Below, one piece after another: positions 54,917 to 63,722 of a stretch of 64,000 nt of DNA. Each line of letters begins with the position of its first letter. The stretch's first letter is position 1. The position numbers and the translations under genes are program-made. Source of the DNA: Pseudoalteromonas sp. FUC4 (GTDB lineage Bacteria; Pseudomonadota; Gammaproteobacteria; Enterobacterales; Alteromonadaceae); the NCBI RefSeq assembly GCF_008370255.1, contig NZ_SEUI01000010.1:1-64000 (forward strand), read 5' to 3'. The notes beneath the pieces are model-generated. The model was not told the origin of the DNA and did not search any database. It saw only the letters and a list, made by a program, of their open reading frames with translations.

Positions 54917-55115
54917 TACGGTACATGTTTTAAGTGGTTGTTGACTAGATGTTGCAACTACTTTAATTTTACAGTTTACAACACTTCCTTACAATTAACT
55001 TAATAAATACAACTGGTTAGTTAAGTTTTCATTCAGTTTCCTAACGTTAGCATGTGCCTCGACTTTAGCAATACAGCTAGAGCATAAAAAGCAATGTACA
55101 TAGGGAAGTCTTACA

Positions 55116-55910
55116 ATGAAAAAATTAGCAGTTATTATTTCGAGCATTTTATTATCTAGCACTGCGGCTGCTGCAGACAGCTATAATTCAATTAGTAACC
55201 TAAGCTACAAAAATAGCGATAACAACGACACCGTTGCTGTCGATTCTATTTACTACTTATCTCCTAAAAAAACGTTAGGTCCGTACGATCAGTTTGAATA
55301 CATCAATAAGCAAACTAACGTATATGGTGGCTACGCTGATGACGACTTTGGCGATTTAACATCGGTTGGTGGTGAATACTTCATTAATGAATTTGTTGTT
55401 GGCGCATCTTACGAAAACCTAGACCCAGATTCAGGTTCTAACAGTGAGCTTTATAAACTGACGGGTGGTTACTTTTTCAACCCTGATTTACTTGCAAAAG
55501 TAACACTAGTTGAAAACAAAGACGGCGACGATTACGCATTATTTGATTTAGCTTATAACTACATGCTAAACAGCACAGATTACGTAGGTGTTACACTTAC
55601 ATCAGACGACGATTTTGATTACCGTGCAGTAGCTGCTAAATACTTTATTGATTTACAGCAAGGTAACTACCTAACTTTTGAAGGTAAATACGAAAGCATT
55701 GATGACGCAGAAAACCAATGGGTAGCAGAAACTAACTATTACTTCTCAAAAGCAACATCTGTATTTGCTAACTACAACAAGCAAGACACTTACAGCTTTG
55801 GTGCTCAACACTTTATTAATAAAAATATTGGTGTAAAGGTGGGTTACGAAAACAACGCTGATGATTCTGATAACGATGCGTACTTTGCTAACATGCGTTT
55901 TCAGTTTTAA
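55116..55910 (+). CDS. Putative porin, outer-membrane beta-barrel (copy 1)
   Basis: The 264-residue outer-membrane protein has a signal peptide (about 1-20, ending AAA), alternating aromatic/acidic beta strands and a terminal phenylalanine (ANMRFQF) as in barrel proteins. It is rich in Asp and Asn. It is closely related to the next gene, from shared blocks such as TLGPYDQFEYINKQTNVYG and DFDYRAVAAKYF. It also has a similar 5' leader and a similar downstream terminator. The solute is unknown; no high-confidence porin family can be named. Confidence 0.8.
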   Translation: MKKLAVIISSILLSSTAAAADSYNSISNLSYKNSDNNDTVAVDSIYYLSPKKTLGPYDQFEYINKQTNVYGGYADDDFGDLTSVGGEYFINEFVVGASYENLDPDSGSNSELYKLTGGYFFNPDLLAKVTLVENKDGDDYALFDLAYNYMLNSTDYVGVTLTSDDDFDYRAVAAKYFIDLQQGNYLTFEGKYESIDDAENQWVAETNYYFSKATSVFANYNKQDTYSFGAQHFINKNIGVKVGYENNADDSDNDAYFANMRFQF

Positions 55911-55947
55911 TTAAGTCCCGTACTTAGTTAATACAAAAGTAATATCA

Positions 55948-55974
55948 AAAGCCCGCTAAATTTAGCGGGCTTTG
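55948..55974 (+). terminator. Terminator of porin copy 1
   Basis: Stem aaagcccgctaaa / tttagcgggcttt. It is homologous in core (agcccgct...agcgggct) to the one after porin copy 2. Confidence 0.9.
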
Positions 55975-56008
55975 TTGTTTATAAACGTTTGAGTTTTTAA
56001 CTGTAAAT

Positions 56009-56105
56009 TATTACCAGTCGCAATTACGGCCTTTATTTTGCTCATCTAAATAACCCTTTTAAGTTATAAATAGAGTCGCCATGAATGGCTAAATTGTTAC
56101 TAAAG
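56009..56105 (-). pseudogene. Decayed remnant of M2 peptidase 3' end
   Basis: Reading on the minus strand, 56011-56055 encodes YLDEQNKGRNCDW-stop, nearly the end of the intact peptidase (YLDKQNEGRNCGW-stop). Just beyond, 56056-56105 encodes a garbled version of its GNDKAIHRCSIYN segment. About 130 bp between the two parts have been lost. It lies right after porin copy 1 and its terminator, where the intact gene lies relative to copy 2. It is a remnant of a tandem duplication. Confidence 0.88.
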
Positions 56106-56574
56106 CCATTAAGTGCAGTCGATAATAATAGCTATAAAATAGTAAGTATTGGAGTTGTTTTTGCTAGTAAACAATGGTTATTGGAAAAAAACAGATAAAA
56201 ATATGCACTGATACAAACCTATTTTTCATTATAAATACAGAAATAGTGAATTAAATATAGTCATTATTTTGAGAAATTAGAAAAATTTAGTGAGGGGAGG
56301 TTATATTGATGAGGTTTATCGAATAATTAAGTTGTGCTCAATTTGGCGGCAACTTGTACCTTATTTGTTACTTTTAAAGTTTAAATGATGACAGACTATT
56401 GTTACGCAGATTTTGTTGATACTTATTATTTACATTCACTTGTAATTATTTACATTTTAAGTGGTTTTAATCTGACCTCTCATTCAGTTTTTGTTCATTT
56501 TTTTGGCGTTAGGATGCGCCCCGACTTTGGCTAGACAGCTGAGGCATAAAAGTAATATTTATAGGGAATTTAAA
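56106..56574. other. Non-coding stretch between porin genes with PH-gene remnant and duplicated leader
   Basis: No intact gene. It contains the PH-domain gene remnant (56273-56345, described separately) and, from 56480, a 5' leader similar to that of porin copy 1 (tcattcagtt, then a cgacttt block, a gcataaaa block, then a purine-rich ribosome-binding site). The rest is AT-rich decayed sequence. Confidence 0.7.
56273..56345 (+). pseudogene. Decayed remnant of the PH-domain gene 3' end
   Basis: In frame from 56281 the translation includes IDEVYRII, matching INDVYRII near the end of the PH-domain protein. Upstream attagaaaaattta matches attagtaaagagttta of the intact gene. It sits in front of porin copy 2 as the intact gene sits in front of copy 1. 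Confidence 0.75.
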
Positions 56575-57378
56575 ATGAAAAAATTAGCCGTTATCATTTC
56601 GAGCATTTTATTATCAAGCGCTGCAACCACTGCAATAGCCGCAGATACTTACCAATCAATCAGCCATGTAGGATACGTGGATGTAGATGGTGATGACACA
56701 CTAAGTGTTGACTCAACTTATTATTTTTCTCCAAAAGCGACGTTAGGTCCTTACGATCAATTTGAGTACATCAATAAGCAAACAAATGTTTATGGTGCAT
56801 ACAGTGATAATGATTTTGCAGATGTTACTAGCATTGGCGGTGAGTATTTTGTAGAAGATTTTGTATTAGGTGCACAGTACAATAATCTCGATAGTGATTT
56901 TGGCTCAAGCACGGATGTAATTGAACTTTCTGCAGGTTACTTCTTTAATCCAAACCTTTTATTAAAAGCAACGTTTGTTGATGTAGAAGATGCTGAGAAT
57001 CAGTTTGTGTTTGACCTAGCATATAACCACGAATTAAATAGCACTGATTATATCGGTTTCACAGTAACAGCAGATGATGAGTTTGATTACCGTGCAGTAG
57101 CAGCTAAGTACTTTGCTGATTTACAGCAAGGTAACTACTTGACTGTTGAAGGTAAATTTGAAGATGTTGATGGTGGTTCAAGTAACTGGGAATTAGCATC
57201 TAACTACTATTTCAGCAAAGCAACATCGGTTTTTGTTACAGTTAATAAAAATGATGATTACACTCTTGGTGCTCAACACTTCTTCAACAACAATGTTGGT
57301 TTAGAAGCAGGTTACGGCAATAACTGGGATGATTCTGATTATGATGCTTACTTTGCAAATGTAAGCTTACAGTTCTAA
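56575..57378 (+). CDS. Putative porin, outer-membrane beta-barrel (copy 2)
   Basis: The 267-residue paralogue of the preceding porin has a signal peptide (about 1-23, MKKLAVIISSILLSS...) and ends in ANVSLQF. I use the ATG at 56575, which has a tagggaa ribosome-binding site and the same start as copy 1. A 28-codon upstream extension in frame falls in the duplicated leader. Divergence from copy 1 lies mostly in loop-like segments, suggesting altered surface or pore properties. It converges with the M2 peptidase gene. Confidence 0.8.
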   Translation: MKKLAVIISSILLSSAATTAIAADTYQSISHVGYVDVDGDDTLSVDSTYYFSPKATLGPYDQFEYINKQTNVYGAYSDNDFADVTSIGGEYFVEDFVLGAQYNNLDSDFGSSTDVIELSAGYFFNPNLLLKATFVDVEDAENQFVFDLAYNHELNSTDYIGFTVTADDEFDYRAVAAKYFADLQQGNYLTVEGKFEDVDGGSSNWELASNYYFSKATSVFVTVNKNDDYTLGAQHFFNNNVGLEAGYGNNWDDSDYDAYFANVSLQF

Positions 57379-57399
57379 TTTAACTAAAAATTAGAATAT

Positions 57400-57437
57400 G
57401 AACAAAAAGCCCGCTCAAATGAGCGGGCTTTTTGTTC
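57400..57437. terminator. Bidirectional terminator porin copy 2 / M2 peptidase
   Basis: A perfect 18-bp inverted repeat gaacaaaaagcccgctca / tgagcgggctttttgttc with a 2-nt centre. Confidence 0.93.
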
Positions 57438-57445
57438 AGCGCTAT

Positions 57446-59293
57446 TTACCAGCCGCAGTTGCGGCCTTCGTTTTGTTTATCTAAATATGTTTGTAATGGT
57501 GCAAAGTAATCGAGCATTGCTGTTGCATCCATTTGCGGCTTACCTGTCACAGTTTCAAGCGCCTCTTGCCAAGGGCGAGACGAACCCATTTCAAGCATAG
57601 CGTTTAGCTTATCCCCTGCTTCTTTTGAATTATAAATAGAGCAGCGATGAATGGCTTTATCGTTACCGGCAATTTCACATAAGCTACGATGAAATTCAAA
57701 TTGTAAAATATGCGCTAAAAAGTAACGTGTATAAGGCGTGTTACCCGGAACATGGTACTTAGCACCCGGATCAAAATCACTTTCGCTACGTGCGATAGGC
57801 GCTTGCACTCCTTGGTATTTTTCACGTAGTTCCCACCATGCTTTATTGTAATTTTCTGGTGCTACTTGACCTGAAAATACCTGCCAGCGCCACTGATCAA
57901 CCATTAAGCTAAACGGTACAAAGGCAACTTTATCAAGTGCCATTTTCATCAACAAACCGATATCTTTAGATTCATCAGGTACTTGTTCAAGTAAGCCGAT
58001 TTGTTTTAAGTAACCCGGTGTAACCGATAAGGCAATGGTGTCTCCAATGGCTTCATGAAAACCATCGTTTGCACTTTCTTGATAAAATAAAGGTTGTTTA
58101 TTATAAGCGCGTTGATAAAAGTTATGACCTAATTCATGGTGAATAACTGAAAACTCTTCGCCTGTGCGCTGAATACACATTTTAATGCGTAAATCGTCTT
58201 TACTATCGATATTCCATGCTGATGCATGACACTGCACATCTCTGTCTTTTGGTTTTACAAACAATGAACGCTCGTAAAATGTCTCTGGTAGTGCGTCAAA
58301 ACCCATTGAGGTAAAAAAGTTTTCTGCCCCTTTGACCATTTTAAGTTCGTCGTAATTATTTTGAGCTAATAACTCGGTTACGTCGTAACCCGGATCGGCG
58401 TTATCTGGTGCAACTACATCGTAAATATTACCCCATGCTTGCGCCCACATATTACCAAGTAAGTGCGCTGGAATAGGTTGATCTTGCGGTACTTTGTCGG
58501 TGCCGTACTTTTCACCTAACTTTGCGCGAACATGGCAATGTAGCGAGTTATAAAGTGGTTTGACTTGGCCCCAAATACGGTCAAGCTCGGTGGTAAAGTC
58601 ATCAGCAGGCATATCGTATTTACTGCGCCACATAGCGCCCGTATCGGCATAACCAAGCTCCTTTGCACCTTCGTTGGTCAGTACTACTTGTTGCTCGTAA
58701 AGTGAGCGCATTGGTTTTGATATTTGACGCCAACCTTGCCATAAATCAAGTAGTTCGTTGTAATCTCGGCTGGTGGCCATTTTTGAGGTCATGTCGCCAA
58801 GGCTTAAACAGCTGCCATCTTCTTTACAGTATTTACCTTTACCATATAGCCCGCCAAGCTCTGCGACAATTTGTGAAAGTTGCGCTGTTTTATCAGCGTC
58901 TTGTGGGGCAGGAAGTGTAAGTGCTAGTTTTAGTTTATCAAGCTTACGGCGAGCATCGTAATCAAGCTCTAGTTCGTCGTATTTTGCAGCTTCATTTGCT
59001 AAACGCACGACTGTTTCGGTCATTTTACGGTTAACTTCAGCCGATAGAGCAGATGTATCGTGAGTAATAAAGTTTGCGTAAATCCACTCTGCACGGCTCG
59101 ATTCTAAATAAAGTGCACTTAGTTCTTTTTCTGTGTTTGTTATAAATGTATTTGCATCTTTAGCTGTTACAGCTTTTTTAGTGTGTTTTGAATCGGTAGT
59201 GTCGATAGATACTTGCGCATCGCAGGCCGTTAAAGCAAGAGTACTTGCTACCATTAAGGCGCTCATACTTAGTTTAAATCGAAAGGGGGTCAT
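57446..59293 (-). CDS. M2-family peptidyl-dipeptidase (ACE-like), lipoprotein
   Basis: A zinc dipeptidyl carboxypeptidase related to angiotensin-converting enzyme. The 615 residues start with a lipoprotein signal (LTAC, lipid on Cys24). The zinc motif HHELGH has His386, Glu387 and His390, and the third ligand is Glu414 in HEAIGDT. It probably trims peptides in the periplasm for uptake. Its last codons exist as a decayed second copy at 56009-56105. Confidence 0.95.
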   Translation of the reverse strand: MTPFRFKLSMSALMVASTLALTACDAQVSIDTTDSKHTKKAVTAKDANTFITNTEKELSALYLESSRAEWIYANFITHDTSALSAEVNRKMTETVVRLANEAAKYDELELDYDARRKLDKLKLALTLPAPQDADKTAQLSQIVAELGGLYGKGKYCKEDGSCLSLGDMTSKMATSRDYNELLDLWQGWRQISKPMRSLYEQQVVLTNEGAKELGYADTGAMWRSKYDMPADDFTTELDRIWGQVKPLYNSLHCHVRAKLGEKYGTDKVPQDQPIPAHLLGNMWAQAWGNIYDVVAPDNADPGYDVTELLAQNNYDELKMVKGAENFFTSMGFDALPETFYERSLFVKPKDRDVQCHASAWNIDSKDDLRIKMCIQRTGEEFSVIHHELGHNFYQRAYNKQPLFYQESANDGFHEAIGDTIALSVTPGYLKQIGLLEQVPDESKDIGLLMKMALDKVAFVPFSLMVDQWRWQVFSGQVAPENYNKAWWELREKYQGVQAPIARSESDFDPGAKYHVPGNTPYTRYFLAHILQFEFHRSLCEIAGNDKAIHRCSIYNSKEAGDKLNAMLEMGSSRPWQEALETVTGKPQMDATAMLDYFAPLQTYLDKQNEGRNCGW

Positions 59294-59460
59294 GCTATTC
59301 CTTTAATTTATTGTTATTAAAACGTTGATAATAGCAGTGATATTTAAAACAATAAAATGAATGCGTTAAGGCTCACGACTCGTCGTGCAATGATTGTATT
59401 TAAATTAAGATGGGTCATAATTAAGTTACTATTTTCATTCAATGTGTAAGGAATGTGCGC

Positions 59461-61737
59461 ATGTTAATATTTATAATATTGCTGGTCGTGGTGGTGGTTA
59501 TTTTTGCGGTTAAAGATATTCGCCTAAACTTGATTAGTCGTCCTACGTTTAAAATGTTCAAAAAGGTGCTTCCGCCATTATCGCAAACAGAGCGAGAGGC
59601 GATGGAAGCAGGTGATGTTTGGTGGGATGGTGAGTTATTTAGTGGTAACCCAGACTGGCAAAAACTGCACCGCTTTCCTAAACCAGAGCTTAGCGATAAA
59701 GAAAACGCATTTATGGCTAACCAAGTAGAAACCTTATTGGCGATGCTTGATGATTATCAAATTGTACAAAAAGACAAAGACTTACCAAAAGAAGTGTGGG
59801 ATTACCTAAAAACAGAAGGTTTTTTTGCGCTGATCATTCCTGAAAAATTTGGCGGTCGTGAGTTCTCCGCAATTGCTAATTCAACGATAGTGTCAAAAAT
59901 TTCGACTAAAAGCTTAACAGCCGCAGTCACTGTTATGGTGCCTAATAGCTTAGGTCCGGGCGAGTTACTTCTTCACTATGGTACTAAAGAGCAGCAAGAT
60001 CGTTGGCTGCCAAGTTTAGCTAATGGTACAGATGTTCCTTGTTTTGCATTAACGGGCCCAGAGGCGGGCTCTGATGCTGGCAGCATTCCGGATTCTGGTG
60101 TGGTGTGTATGGGTGAGCACAATGGCGAGCAAGTAATGGGCCTGCGTTTAAATTGGTCAAAGCGTTACATTACACTTGCACCAGTGGCTACTGTACTCGG
60201 CTTAGCATTTAAAATGTATGACCCTGATGCTTTATTAAGTGATAAGAAAGAGCTAGGCATTACATGTGCTCTAATACCAACCGATCATCCGGGTGTTGAA
60301 ACGGGTGAGCGTCATTATCCGCTTAACATGGCCTTCATGAATGGCACAACTTACGGTAAAGATGTATTTATACCACTGAATTGGATCATTGGTGGACAAG
60401 AGTGTGCAGGGCGTGGCTGGAGAATGCTTGTTGAGTGTTTAAGTGCAGGGCGTGGTATATCACTACCAGCGTTAAGTGCAGCAACTGGGCATTTAGCTTC
60501 AAAAATGACATCGGCATATGCCATGGTACGCCAGCAGTTTGGTGTATCAATTGGGCAATTTGAAGGCGTGCAGGAGGCACTTGCACGTATTGGTGGTTTA
60601 ACTTACACACTTGAGTCGTGCAGATTAATGACCGCAGGTGCGATTGATTTAAAATTAAGCCCATCGGTTGTAACAGCGATTGCTAAATACCATATGACAG
60701 AAATGGGTCGTACGGTAATGAATGATGCAATGGATATTCATTCAGGTAAAGGAATTCAAGTAGGGCCTAATAACTATTTGGCGCATGGCTACATGGGGAT
60801 TCCAGTATCAATTACGGTAGAAGGGGCGAATATTCTAACGCGTAATTTAATGATATTTGGCCAAGGCGCAACGCGCTGCCACCCATTTGTTTTAAAAGAA
60901 ATGGAAGCCGCTGCAATGGAAGATGACGACGCAGCACTTGAACAATTTGATGGTTTATTAATGAACCATATATTATTTGCAGCAAGTAATGCAGGCATGG
61001 CATTTGTGCATGGCTTAACACGTAGCTACTTTGCTAAAGCGCCTGTAGGTGGTGAAACGGCTATTTATTATAAGCAACTGAGCCGAATGAGCCGAGGCTT
61101 AGCTATTTGCACAGACGTGGCTATGTTAATGCTTGGCGGTGAGCTTAAACGTAAAGAAATGATATCAGCGCGTTTGGGTGATGTATTAAGTCATTTGTAC
61201 TTAGCATCAACTGTTTTAAAACGTTATGAAGATGAAGGGCGCCAACAAGCTGATTTACCATTTGTGAAATATGCAATTGAGAACTCATTATTTGAAATAG
61301 GCCAAGCGTTTAATGGTTTCTTTAAAAACTTTTCAAATCCGGTTGTTAATTTTATCCTTAAACGTATCGTGTTCCCGCTTGGAAACCATTACCACAGACC
61401 AAGTGATGAAATAGCACAAAGTATTTGCGAGCGTATGACTCAACCTGGTGTATTTAGAAACCGTTTAACGCATTTATGTTATGTAGATGAAAATGCAGGT
61501 ACAGGGGTCATGGAAAGCGCATTTTTAGCTATGCATGATATGCAAGCGCAGTTTAAAGACTTAAAACAATGGCAGCGTAAGGGCAGTGTGCCTGCAACGC
61601 TTGATATTGAAGGTGCTATAAATTATGCGCTTGAAAATAAATTATTAGAGCAAACTGATGCAGATGCAATGCATCATGCTAATAAGCTACGTAAGAAAGC
61701 CATTGCAGTTGATAACTTTCAACCTGGTGAGCTTTAG
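59461..61737 (+). CDS. fadE: Acyl-CoA dehydrogenase FadE (second copy)
   Basis: A 758-residue paralogue of the fadE at 29088-31544, clearly related throughout (for example [20 protein letters not shown] and [19 protein letters not shown]). It has one N-terminal hydrophobic helix (about 1-20) instead of the longer N-terminus of the other copy. I chose the ATG at 59461, with taagga 8 bp upstream; a GTG two codons earlier is too close. No FadR-like site was seen upstream, so the two copies may be regulated differently. Confidence 0.95.
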   Translation: MLIFIILLVVVVVIFAVKDIRLNLISRPTFKMFKKVLPPLSQTEREAMEAGDVWWDGELFSGNPDWQKLHRFPKPELSDKENAFMANQVETLLAMLDDYQIVQKDKDLPKEVWDYLKTEGFFALIIPEKFGGREFSAIANSTIVSKISTKSLTAAVTVMVPNSLGPGELLLHYGTKEQQDRWLPSLANGTDVPCFALTGPEAGSDAGSIPDSGVVCMGEHNGEQVMGLRLNWSKRYITLAPVATVLGLAFKMYDPDALLSDKKELGITCALIPTDHPGVETGERHYPLNMAFMNGTTYGKDVFIPLNWIIGGQECAGRGWRMLVECLSAGRGISLPALSAATGHLASKMTSAYAMVRQQFGVSIGQFEGVQEALARIGGLTYTLESCRLMTAGAIDLKLSPSVVTAIAKYHMTEMGRTVMNDAMDIHSGKGIQVGPNNYLAHGYMGIPVSITVEGANILTRNLMIFGQGATRCHPFVLKEMEAAAMEDDDAALEQFDGLLMNHILFAASNAGMAFVHGLTRSYFAKAPVGGETAIYYKQLSRMSRGLAICTDVAMLMLGGELKRKEMISARLGDVLSHLYLASTVLKRYEDEGRQQADLPFVKYAIENSLFEIGQAFNGFFKNFSNPVVNFILKRIVFPLGNHYHRPSDEIAQSICERMTQPGVFRNRLTHLCYVDENAGTGVMESAFLAMHDMQAQFKDLKQWQRKGSVPATLDIEGAINYALENKLLEQTDADAMHHANKLRKKAIAVDNFQPGEL

Positions 61738-61740
61738 TTA

Positions 61741-61760
61741 ATGTTAGCTACTGCTAACAT
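61741..61760 (+). other. Small hairpin after fadE copy 2
   Basis: Perfect 8-bp stem atgttagc / gctaacat with a 4-nt loop, directly before the main terminator. Confidence 0.55.
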
Positions 61761-61761
61761 T

Positions 61762-61792
61762 AAAAAGGCCTTACATATGTAAGGCCTTTTTA
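61762..61792. terminator. Bidirectional terminator fadE copy 2 / lipoprotein gene
   Basis: Stem aaaaaggccttac / gtaaggccttttt with a 4-nt loop. Confidence 0.92.
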
Positions 61793-61814
61793 TTTAAGTT
61801 TAGATTTATTTTAT

Positions 61815-62249
61815 CTAACGAGCGTAAGGGTCTGCAATTATTTTATCTATGTACCATTTGCCCTTTTTGCGAAGCATTTTAACACTTCGAAAATCATCAA
61901 TTTTATCGCCATTTAAGTAACCGGTAAAAATAAGATTTATTTTAGTCTTATCACCGTATTGTTCACGTACGCTCATATTGGTCATATCAACTTCAATGGT
62001 TACTTCATCGTACTGCATATTTACTAAGTTGCGTGAAAATTGTTTAGCCGTCCCGTATGACTTCATTATGCGGGTAAGATTTGGTGTTGCCATAGTGCTG
62101 GCTTTTTGAAGGTCTTGTTGATTATAAAGTGCATCAAAGTAAGCGGTGGCAGTATCTCCAGGGTTATCGCCAAGTGTTTTTAGGTCATCTCCACAGCCTG
62201 CTAAAAACAGTAAAATGACAAAACTTAATAAACTCGTAATTTTTTTCAT
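61815..62249 (-). CDS. Small lipoprotein with NTF2-like/DUF4878-type domain
   Basis: A 144-residue lipoprotein (LAGC at about 16-19). The mature part has the pattern of a cone-shaped NTF2-like fold: a helix pair (DTATAYFDALYNQQDLQKA), then beta strands ending in KWYIDKI. This resembles DUF4878-type proteins of unknown function. It may bind a ligand or partner at the membrane. It is transcribed alone. Confidence 0.72.
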   Translation of the reverse strand: MKKITSLLSFVILLFLAGCGDDLKTLGDNPGDTATAYFDALYNQQDLQKASTMATPNLTRIMKSYGTAKQFSRNLVNMQYDEVTIEVDMTNMSVREQYGDKTKINLIFTGYLNGDKIDDFRSVKMLRKKGKWYIDKIIADPYAR

Positions 62250-62348
62250 GTTAATTATTATTAATTAATTTTTTAAAGTGTGTGGTTTATCAATGAAGAT
62301 GTAAAGGTATGGCGGGTAATAAATAGATAATTGAAGAATAAATAATAA

Positions 62349-62375
62349 AAAAGGATGCCTAAAGCATCCTTTTAA
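62349..62375 (-). terminator. Terminator of cysK
   Basis: Stem aaaaggatgc / gcatcctttt with a 5-nt loop, 17 bp beyond the cysK stop on the minus strand; an A run on the plus strand gives the U tract. Confidence 0.85.
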
Positions 62376-62391
62376 AACGTAATAAAATTCA

Positions 62392-63360
62392 TTATTGTAC
62401 TAGTTCTTGCTCACTAAATTCTTCATCAAACATTGGGCTTGATAAGTAACGTTCAGTGGCACTAGGTAGGATAACAACAATGTTTTTATCAGCATTTTCA
62501 GGCTTTTCAGCAATTCGCTTAGCGGCAACAACCGCTGCACCAGATGAAATACCGACTAAAATACCTTCTTTTTTCATTAACTGATGCGCCATTGCAATTG
62601 CATCTTCGTTAGATACAAGCTCAGCTGCATCAATTAAATCCATATCTAGGTTACCAGGAATGAAGCCTGCACCAATACCTTGGATTTTATGAGGACCTGG
62701 TTTAATTTCTTCACCAGCAAGCGTTTGGCTAATAACTGGAGAGTTAGTTGGCTCTACAGCGATAGATTTAACGTTTAAACCTTTTTCTGTTTTAAGGTAA
62801 CGACTAACACCTGTAATAGTACCACCAGTGCCAACACCCGCTACAAAAAAGTCTACTTTGCCGTCAAGCGCATGGTAAATTTCTGGGCCTGTTGTTTCAA
62901 AGTGAATTTTAGGATTTGCAGGATTTTCAAATTGTTGTAATAAAATATACTTATCAGGTGCGGTTGCTTGAATTTCTTTTGCTTTTTCAATTGCGCCATT
63001 CATACCTTTAGCACCGTCGGTAAGTACTAGGTTTGCACCTAGTGCTTTTAATAGCTTGCGACGTTCTAGGCTCATAGTATTAGGCATAGTAAGCGTTAAC
63101 TTGTAACCACGTGCAGCTGCAACAAATGCAAGTGCAATACCCGTGTTACCTGATGTTGGTTCAATAAGTTCTTTACCTTCAACAAGCTGACCTGATTTTT
63201 CAGCTTCCCAAATCATTGATGCACCAATACGGCATTTGATACTAAAGCTTGGATTACGAGATTCAACTTTAGCGTATACATTCCCACCCGTAACACGGTT
63301 AAGTTTTACTAGCGGTGTATTACCAATAGTTAGTGAGTTATCTTCAAAAATAGTAGACAT
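62392..63360 (-). CDS. cysK: Cysteine synthase A (O-acetylserine sulfhydrylase)
   Basis: Forms cysteine from O-acetylserine and sulfide with PLP. The 322 residues carry the PLP lysine Lys42 in [11 protein letters not shown], the substrate loop TSGNTGIA and the phosphate-binding GTGGTITG. The NPSFSIK wording is that of CysK, not CysM. The C-terminal acidic tail is extended slightly. An inverted repeat lies 60-100 bp before the start codon. Confidence 0.96.
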   Translation of the reverse strand: MSTIFEDNSLTIGNTPLVKLNRVTGGNVYAKVESRNPSFSIKCRIGASMIWEAEKSGQLVEGKELIEPTSGNTGIALAFVAAARGYKLTLTMPNTMSLERRKLLKALGANLVLTDGAKGMNGAIEKAKEIQATAPDKYILLQQFENPANPKIHFETTGPEIYHALDGKVDFFVAGVGTGGTITGVSRYLKTEKGLNVKSIAVEPTNSPVISQTLAGEEIKPGPHKIQGIGAGFIPGNLDMDLIDAAELVSNEDAIAMAHQLMKKEGILVGISSGAAVVAAKRIAEKPENADKNIVVILPSATERYLSSPMFDEEFSEQELVQ

Positions 63361-63722
63361 AATGTTCCTTTGGATACAATCTGATCAACGTGCTAATAGC
63401 CTTTGCTACTAACTATACATACACTTTACTGTGAGTTTAAAAAAACTAAAGTAAAGTTTGGCTATAACATATATCTATTGGGCTTATAACCTGGTGAAAT
63501 AAAAATCAATTATTTACAGTGCTTTAGTTATTAAAGATGCGGGCTAAATTCAAAAATTAAAGAGCAAGAATTCAGCTAAATTATAAAACATGCAAAAGAG
63601 AGGTTAAATTGAGCCACTTTTGTGTGTTATTTGTGCATATAAATGTAACTTGAATAGTTTTATCACACAATGTGCCTAAAACATGATAAAAACACGTATC
63701 TATATTCAATTAAGCAATCAAA
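63361..63722. other. Divergent intergenic region cysK / symporter
   Basis: 362 bp with no gene. It contains a nested inverted repeat at 63423-63457 (actttac / gtaaagt outside, agttt / aaact inside), which could be an operator or a leader hairpin of cysK. The rest shows only AT-rich sequence with no motif I can assign. Confidence 0.5.

Noticed and set aside
56491-56574. 28-codon extension of porin copy 2
   Set aside because: It lies in the duplicated untranslated leader; copy 1 starts at the corresponding MKKLAVIISS.
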